This document shows, in pieces, positions 6,637 to 9,858 of a DNA stretch of 9,858 nucleotides. Position 1 is the first letter of the stretch, and every line of letters begins with the position of its first letter. The stretch comes from an uncultured Paracoccaceae bacterium (lineage in GTDB: Bacteria > Pseudomonadota > Alphaproteobacteria > Rhodobacterales > Rhodobacteraceae), in contig CAJXHQ010000071.1 in assembly GCA_913054485.1 (NCBI GenBank), positions 1 through 9,858 on the forward strand, read 5' to 3'. The translations under genes were made by a program, and so were the position numbers. A model generated the notes under the pieces. It saw nothing but the letters and a program-made list of their open reading frames with translations, ran no database searches and was not told the origin of the DNA.

Positions 6637-7761
6637 ATGCGCTCCCTTTTGTTGCTGACCCTCGCTGCGAGTCTGGCACTGCTTCCGGCGGCTTGCAGCT
6701 GGGGCCGCCTGCCCGGCGGTGCGCCGGTCAGCGAAGAAATCCTGGCGGAAGCCGAGGGGGAGGACGCGAGCTTTGCCTTATATCCGGTCACCCGCAGCTT
6801 TCTGCCCTTGGCGGCTGCATGGCCGCCCACCGGCAAGCAGGAAAGCCTGCAATGGATTTCCGGCAGCCAAGGGGCCAGAACACAGATCATCCAGCCCGGC
6901 GACCACCTGACCCTGCGGATCTGGGACAGCAGTGATGTTTCGCTCCTGGCCGGAACAGGCGAGAAGATGGTGCAGCTGCAGGATGTGCGCGTGGCGGCCA
7001 ACGGAACCGTTTTCATGCCCTATGTGGGCAATGTGAACGTGCTGGGCCTGTCTCCGGATCTGGCGCGCGAGTAACTGCAAAGCGCGCTGGAAGCCATTGT
7101 GCCCTCGGCCCAGCTGCAACTTGATTTGCAGGAAGGCCGCAACAATGCGGTGGATCTGGTCAGCGGGGTGGCCGCACCGGGCACCTACCCGATGCCGGAC
7201 CGGAATTATTCTGTTCTGGGGCTGATCTCGGCAGGGCGCGGCATTTCTGCGTCGCTCAACAATCCGCAGGTGCGGCTGATCCGCGGCGGACAGCTTTATG
7301 GCACTTCCGTGGACCGGCTGCTGAATAACCCGCGCCTGGACACGCTGCTGCGCGGCGGCGACCGGGTCTTCGTAGAGGAAGACGAGCGCTATTTCCTGTC
7401 CTTCGGGGCCACCGGGCGCGAAGGGCTGCACACGTTCACCAAGGACGAGGTCACCGCGATGGATGCTGTTTCCATTGCCGGCGGTTTTCAGGACAATAAG
7501 GCGGACCCGAAAGGTCTGCTGATCATGCGCGAGTATGATCCGGCTGAGATCGCCGCCGAGTCAGCCCGCGGCCCGCTGCAGCAGCGGGTTGTGTTTACCC
7601 TCGACCTGACATCGGCTGACGGGCTGTTTTCTGCCCGCAAGTTCCGGATCAACCCGGGCGATCTGGTGATCGCCACCGAATCCCCGGTCAACGACGCGCT
7701 CACAGTCTCCAATATCATCGGCAACTTCTTCGGCGTCTTCTCGGCGGCAAGCGGCCTCTGA
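6637..7761 (+). pseudogene. Polysaccharide export outer-membrane lipoprotein (OPX, KpsD/Wza type), interrupted by an in-frame TAA
   Basis: Read through, this is one protein of 374 codons with OPX architecture. It begins with a signal sequence ending in LPAAC, where C20 is the likely lipidated residue although Pro at -3 is unusual. A polysaccharide-export domain follows (about 85-165, with GDHLTLRIWDSSDVSLL and ANGTVFMPYVGNVNVLGLS), then SLBB-like segments (NAVDLVSGVAAPGTYPM and YFLSFGATGREG) and a C-terminal tail. Codon 146 is TAA (7072-7074). The reading frame does not change, and the sequence after the stop (LQSALEAIVPSAQLQLDLQ) continues the domain without a gap. A single substitution from a codon such as CAA would explain it. 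The first part encodes 145 residues. The second has an in-frame GTG at 7099, inside the domain and not a natural start. An AGGCAGGA ribosome site precedes the ATG. Without this protein, polymer cannot normally cross the outer membrane. Sequencing error or readthrough remain possible. Confidence 0.85.
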
Positions 7762-7763
7762 GC

Positions 7764-7778
7764 AGCCGGCGGCCGGCT
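7764..7778. other. 15-bp palindrome after the OPX gene
   Basis: AGCCGGC-G-GCCGGCT is a perfect palindrome around a central G, starting 3 nt after the OPX stop codon. It could form a 6-bp G+C hairpin with a 3-nt loop and act as a transcript 3' end, but there is no T tract. The rest of the 137-bp gap before the methyltransferase gene holds no gene. It contains only a weak TTATTG-N17-TATGCA promoter-like match near 7819-7847. Confidence 0.3.
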
Positions 7779-7898
7779 TCTGGTCCGCAGGCGCCGCAAA
7801 GCCGGGGCAGGGCGTCGGTTATTGCACGGATGCTTCGGTGATATGCAGGCGACGGCCGGCGGCGTCTTCATCATGGGGATAAGAAATGGAGACCGCCG

Positions 7899-9455
7899 AT
7901 GAGTGACACCGCCACCCGCAGCCGCAGCCGTTCCGGCGGCCGGGCTGCCCGCCGCAGCCTGCGCACCGCTGCCGATTTTACCATGCTGCCGGGGCTGACC
8001 CGCAATATTCCGCTCTGCGAGGTGATGGACCCGGCCCAGGTGGAGCGGATCGACAATGCCTCGATGGATATCCTGGAAAATGTCGGCGTCCACTTCCGCG
8101 ACGAGATCGCGCTGGAAGACTGGAAGCGGGTTGGCGCCAAAGTGGTGGGCGAGACCGTCTACCTGGACCGCGGACTGGTGCGCGAGCTGATCGCGACGAT
8201 CCCGTCTGACTTCACCTATCACGCCCGCGATCCCAAGAAGAATGTCCGCCTGGGCGGCAAGCACTCGGTCTTTGTTCCGATGACCGGCGCGCCCTTCCTG
8301 CGCGACCTGGACGACGTGCGCCGCAACCCGCTGCTGGAAGATCTCGCGATGTTTCACAAGCTCAGCCACATGATGCCCGCGCTGCACTCTTCCGCGCATC
8401 ACATCGTCGAGCCATATGACCACCCGATCAGTCAGCGCCACCTGCGGATCACCTACTCGTCGATGAAATATTCCGACAAGATGTTCATGGGCATGACCAC
8501 CTCGCCCAAGAACGCCGAGGATGTGATGGATATGTGCGCCATCCTGTTCGGCGAGGATTTTCTGGAAGACCACCCCGTCACCACCGGCAATTGCAACGGC
8601 AACTCTCCGCTGGTCTGGGATGAAACCATGCTGGGCGCCATGCGCGCCTTCTGCAAACGCAACCAGCCAGTGCTCTGCTCTCCTTTCGTGCTGGGCGGGG
8701 CGAATACGCCAGCCTCTGTCGCGGCCTCTGTGGCGCAGCTCAACGCCGAGGCTCTGTCGGCGCTGGCCTATACGCAAGTGATCCGCAAGGGCGCGCCGGC
8801 AATCTATGGCCACTACCTGTCGACCGTTTCGATGAAATCCGGCGCGCCGATGGCAGGCACGCCTGAAATCAGCCTGATGAACTTCATGATCGGCCAGATG
8901 GCACGCCACTACGGGGTGCCGTGGCGCACCTCCAACACGCTGGGCGGGGCCAAGACATTTGACGCGCAGGCCGGCTACGAAAGCGCCACGACGCTCAGCT
9001 CCGTCATCCACGCAGGCGCCAATTACATCTGGCATTCGGCTGGCTGGAACGAAGCCGGCATGCATTGTTCCGTCGCTAAGTTTATTGTCGATGCGGAACA
9101 ATGCGCCATGGCCTACCGCATGGCTGAAGGCCCGAAGTGGGACGACTTCGACACCGCCGTCGCCGCCGTCGGCGATATCGGCCCGGGCGGCCACTACCTG
9201 GGCCACCCGCACACGCAGGACAATTTCCAGACCGCTTTCTTCATGCCGGAGATGTTCGACAACAACTCGATCGAGCAATGGGTGGCCGAGGGCAGCGTGG
9301 AGATCACCGAACGCGCGCTGACCCATGCCAGGAAGCTGCTGCGGGAATATGAGGAACCGAAGCTGGATGAAGCAAAAAACGAGGCTCTGATGGACTATAT
9401 CGCCCGCCGCGAGCGCGAAATTCCGGCCGCCGACGAGCTGAACCAGTCCTTCTGA
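7899..9455 (+). CDS. MttB-family (COG5598) methyltransferase, non-pyrrolysine type
   Basis: This 518-residue member of the trimethylamine methyltransferase superfamily lacks any in-frame TAG, so it is a non-pyrrolysine homologue. Characterised enzymes of that type demethylate quaternary amines such as glycine betaine and pass the methyl group to a corrinoid protein. A basic, Ser/Arg-rich N-terminus (about 1-22) precedes a TIM-barrel-type body. Family-typical segments are ILENVGVHF (59-67), KGAPAIYGHYLSTVSMKSGAPMAG (about 297-320), TSNTLGGAKTFDAQAGYES (344-362) and GDIGPGGHYLGHPHTQDNF (about 425-443). The ATG at 7899 follows a GGAGA ribosome site at 7 nt. No corrinoid-binding protein or second methyltransferase lies beside it, so its methyl acceptor must be encoded elsewhere. 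The substrate cannot be read from the sequence; a betaine-like osmolyte is a reasonable guess for a marine bacterium. Confidence 0.9.
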   Translation: MSDTATRSRSRSGGRAARRSLRTAADFTMLPGLTRNIPLCEVMDPAQVERIDNASMDILENVGVHFRDEIALEDWKRVGAKVVGETVYLDRGLVRELIATIPSDFTYHARDPKKNVRLGGKHSVFVPMTGAPFLRDLDDVRRNPLLEDLAMFHKLSHMMPALHSSAHHIVEPYDHPISQRHLRITYSSMKYSDKMFMGMTTSPKNAEDVMDMCAILFGEDFLEDHPVTTGNCNGNSPLVWDETMLGAMRAFCKRNQPVLCSPFVLGGANTPASVAASVAQLNAEALSALAYTQVIRKGAPAIYGHYLSTVSMKSGAPMAGTPEISLMNFMIGQMARHYGVPWRTSNTLGGAKTFDAQAGYESATTLSSVIHAGANYIWHSAGWNEAGMHCSVAKFIVDAEQCAMAYRMAEGPKWDDFDTAVAAVGDIGPGGHYLGHPHTQDNFQTAFFMPEMFDNNSIEQWVAEGSVEITERALTHARKLLREYEEPKLDEAKNEALMDYIARREREIPAADELNQSF

Positions 9456-9477
9456 TCGCGGCTGCCTCCCCGGACTG

Positions 9478-9503
9478 CCCCGCCTGCCGGCGGGGTGGTT
9501 TCC
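9478..9503 (+). terminator. Hairpin terminator between convergent genes
   Basis: CCCCGCC and GGCGGGG form a perfect 7-bp stem around a TGCC loop, starting 22 nt after the methyltransferase stop and followed by TGGTTTCCC. The T tract is short. The hairpin lies between two converging genes and would best serve the plus-strand transcript. Confidence 0.6.
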
Positions 9504-9509
9504 CGGCGC

Positions 9510-9858
9510 TTACAGCTCCTGGCGGAAATAGACGACGCGTTCTGTCTTTTCAAAACCCGCCGCCTTGTGGAAGGCCTGGCTGCCCAGGTTGGCGAGATCC
9601 GCGTCAGAGGCAAGCTCTTGGCAACCCCGCTCGCGGGCCCACTCCTGCACTGCCTGCACAAGCGCCCGGCCAACCCCGGCGTCGCGGTGCCCGGCCTGCA
9701 CGTAGATGCCTTCCAGGTAGCCAACGGGCGAGGTTTCACAGCCGTTCACATAGTCCCGCCGCAGCGCGGCTTCCGCAAAGCCGCGGATTTGCGGCCCGCG
9801 GCCGGCATCCACAAAGGCGATACAATCCTGCGGCGCATGCTTTAACAGCAGGGCGATC
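9510..9858 (-). CDS. GNAT acetyltransferase, aminoglycoside 6'-N-acetyltransferase-like (N-terminus outside window)
   Basis: The minus-strand frame is open from the window end to a TAA at 9510-9512 and gives the last 115 residues of a GNAT-fold acetyltransferase. The first sequence-internal start candidate is a GTG at 9812, but coding sequence clearly continues upstream of it, so the gene runs out of the window. LRRDYVNGCETSPVGYLEGI, then a QAGHRDAGVGRALV acetyl-CoA loop, then LASDADLANLGSQAFHKAAGFEKTERVVYF, match the C-terminal half of AAC(6') enzymes. These transfer acetyl from acetyl-CoA to the 6'-amino group of aminoglycosides. Chromosomal relatives are common in environmental bacteria and may have another native substrate. 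The family call is strong; resistance activity is inferred only. Confidence 0.82.
   Translation of the reverse strand, partial: IALLLKHAPQDCIAFVDAGRGPQIRGFAEAALRRDYVNGCETSPVGYLEGIYVQAGHRDAGVGRALVQAVQEWARERGCQELASDADLANLGSQAFHKAAGFEKTERVVYFRQEL

Noticed and set aside
7099..7761. Reading the downstream part of the OPX gene as an independent 220-residue gene
   Set aside because: It begins in the middle of a conserved domain, has no signal sequence or ribosome site, and is in the same frame as the upstream part, so it is the tail of one interrupted gene.
7886..7906. Six-codon open frame (METADE) overlapping the methyltransferase start
   Set aside because: It could in principle couple translation, but it lacks its own ribosome site and is short enough to be chance; its GGAGA serves the ATG at 7899.
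7488..9326. 612-residue open frame on the minus strand
   Set aside because: It is antisense to the MttB-family gene and the end of the OPX gene, is His/Arg/Val-rich with no motif, and is explained by codon bias of the real genes.
1..9858. CRISPR arrays, tRNA or rRNA genes, insertion sequences, attachment sites
   Set aside because: No regularly spaced repeats, tRNA-like cloverleaf, transposase or integrase frame, or terminal inverted repeats were seen on either strand.

Overview
The window reads as chromosomal DNA from a marine alphaproteobacterium, most likely the Roseobacter group of the Rhodobacterales (Leisingera, Phaeobacter or Ruegeria type). The basis is high G+C with G/C-rich third codon positions, tightly packed operons, and gene families typical of that group: ectoine-utilisation-like enzymes, a KpsE/KpsT/KpsM/OPX capsule exporter, and an MttB-family methyltransferase. 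No mobile element, tRNA, rRNA or CRISPR array was found. The genus is an inference.

Positions 1-3585 hold the end of a four-gene plus-strand catabolic operon. It contains an M20-family amidohydrolase (5' end outside the window), a 2,3-diaminopropionate ammonia-lyase, an M24/creatinase-fold hydrolase, and an Asp/Glu racemase-like protein of the EutA/maleate isomerase family. Gene gaps run from 2 nt to about 60 nt. The set mirrors the ectoine degradation module (EutD ring hydrolase, EutE deacylase, EutB PLP lyase, EutA). Here, however, the deacylase is M20-type and the PLP enzyme is a diaminopropionate lyase. A plausible reading is that the operon releases 2,3-diaminopropionate from a cyclic or acylated precursor and splits it to pyruvate and ammonia. 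The precursor is unknown, and this is the best candidate for an undescribed pathway. A weak Rho-independent terminator follows.

Positions 3586-7761 hold a capsule or exopolysaccharide export operon. A leader with a near-tandem direct repeat and hairpins precedes kpsE-like, kpsT-like and kpsM-like genes. After a 151-nt gap with a possible promoter comes an outer-membrane export (OPX) lipoprotein gene. That gene is broken by an in-frame TAA at codon 146, while the same reading frame continues to a normal C-terminus. The kpsT-like gene carries a G8 run near its start. Capsule export may therefore be disabled or variable in this strain. No glycosyltransferase or KpsC/KpsS gene is present to identify the polymer.

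Positions 7762-9503 hold a short intergenic stretch, a complete MttB-family (COG5598) methyltransferase of 518 residues with no in-frame amber codon, and a clear hairpin terminator. Facing it on the minus strand (9510 to the window end) is the C-terminal part of a GNAT acetyltransferase. Its sequence strongly resembles aminoglycoside 6'-N-acetyltransferases.
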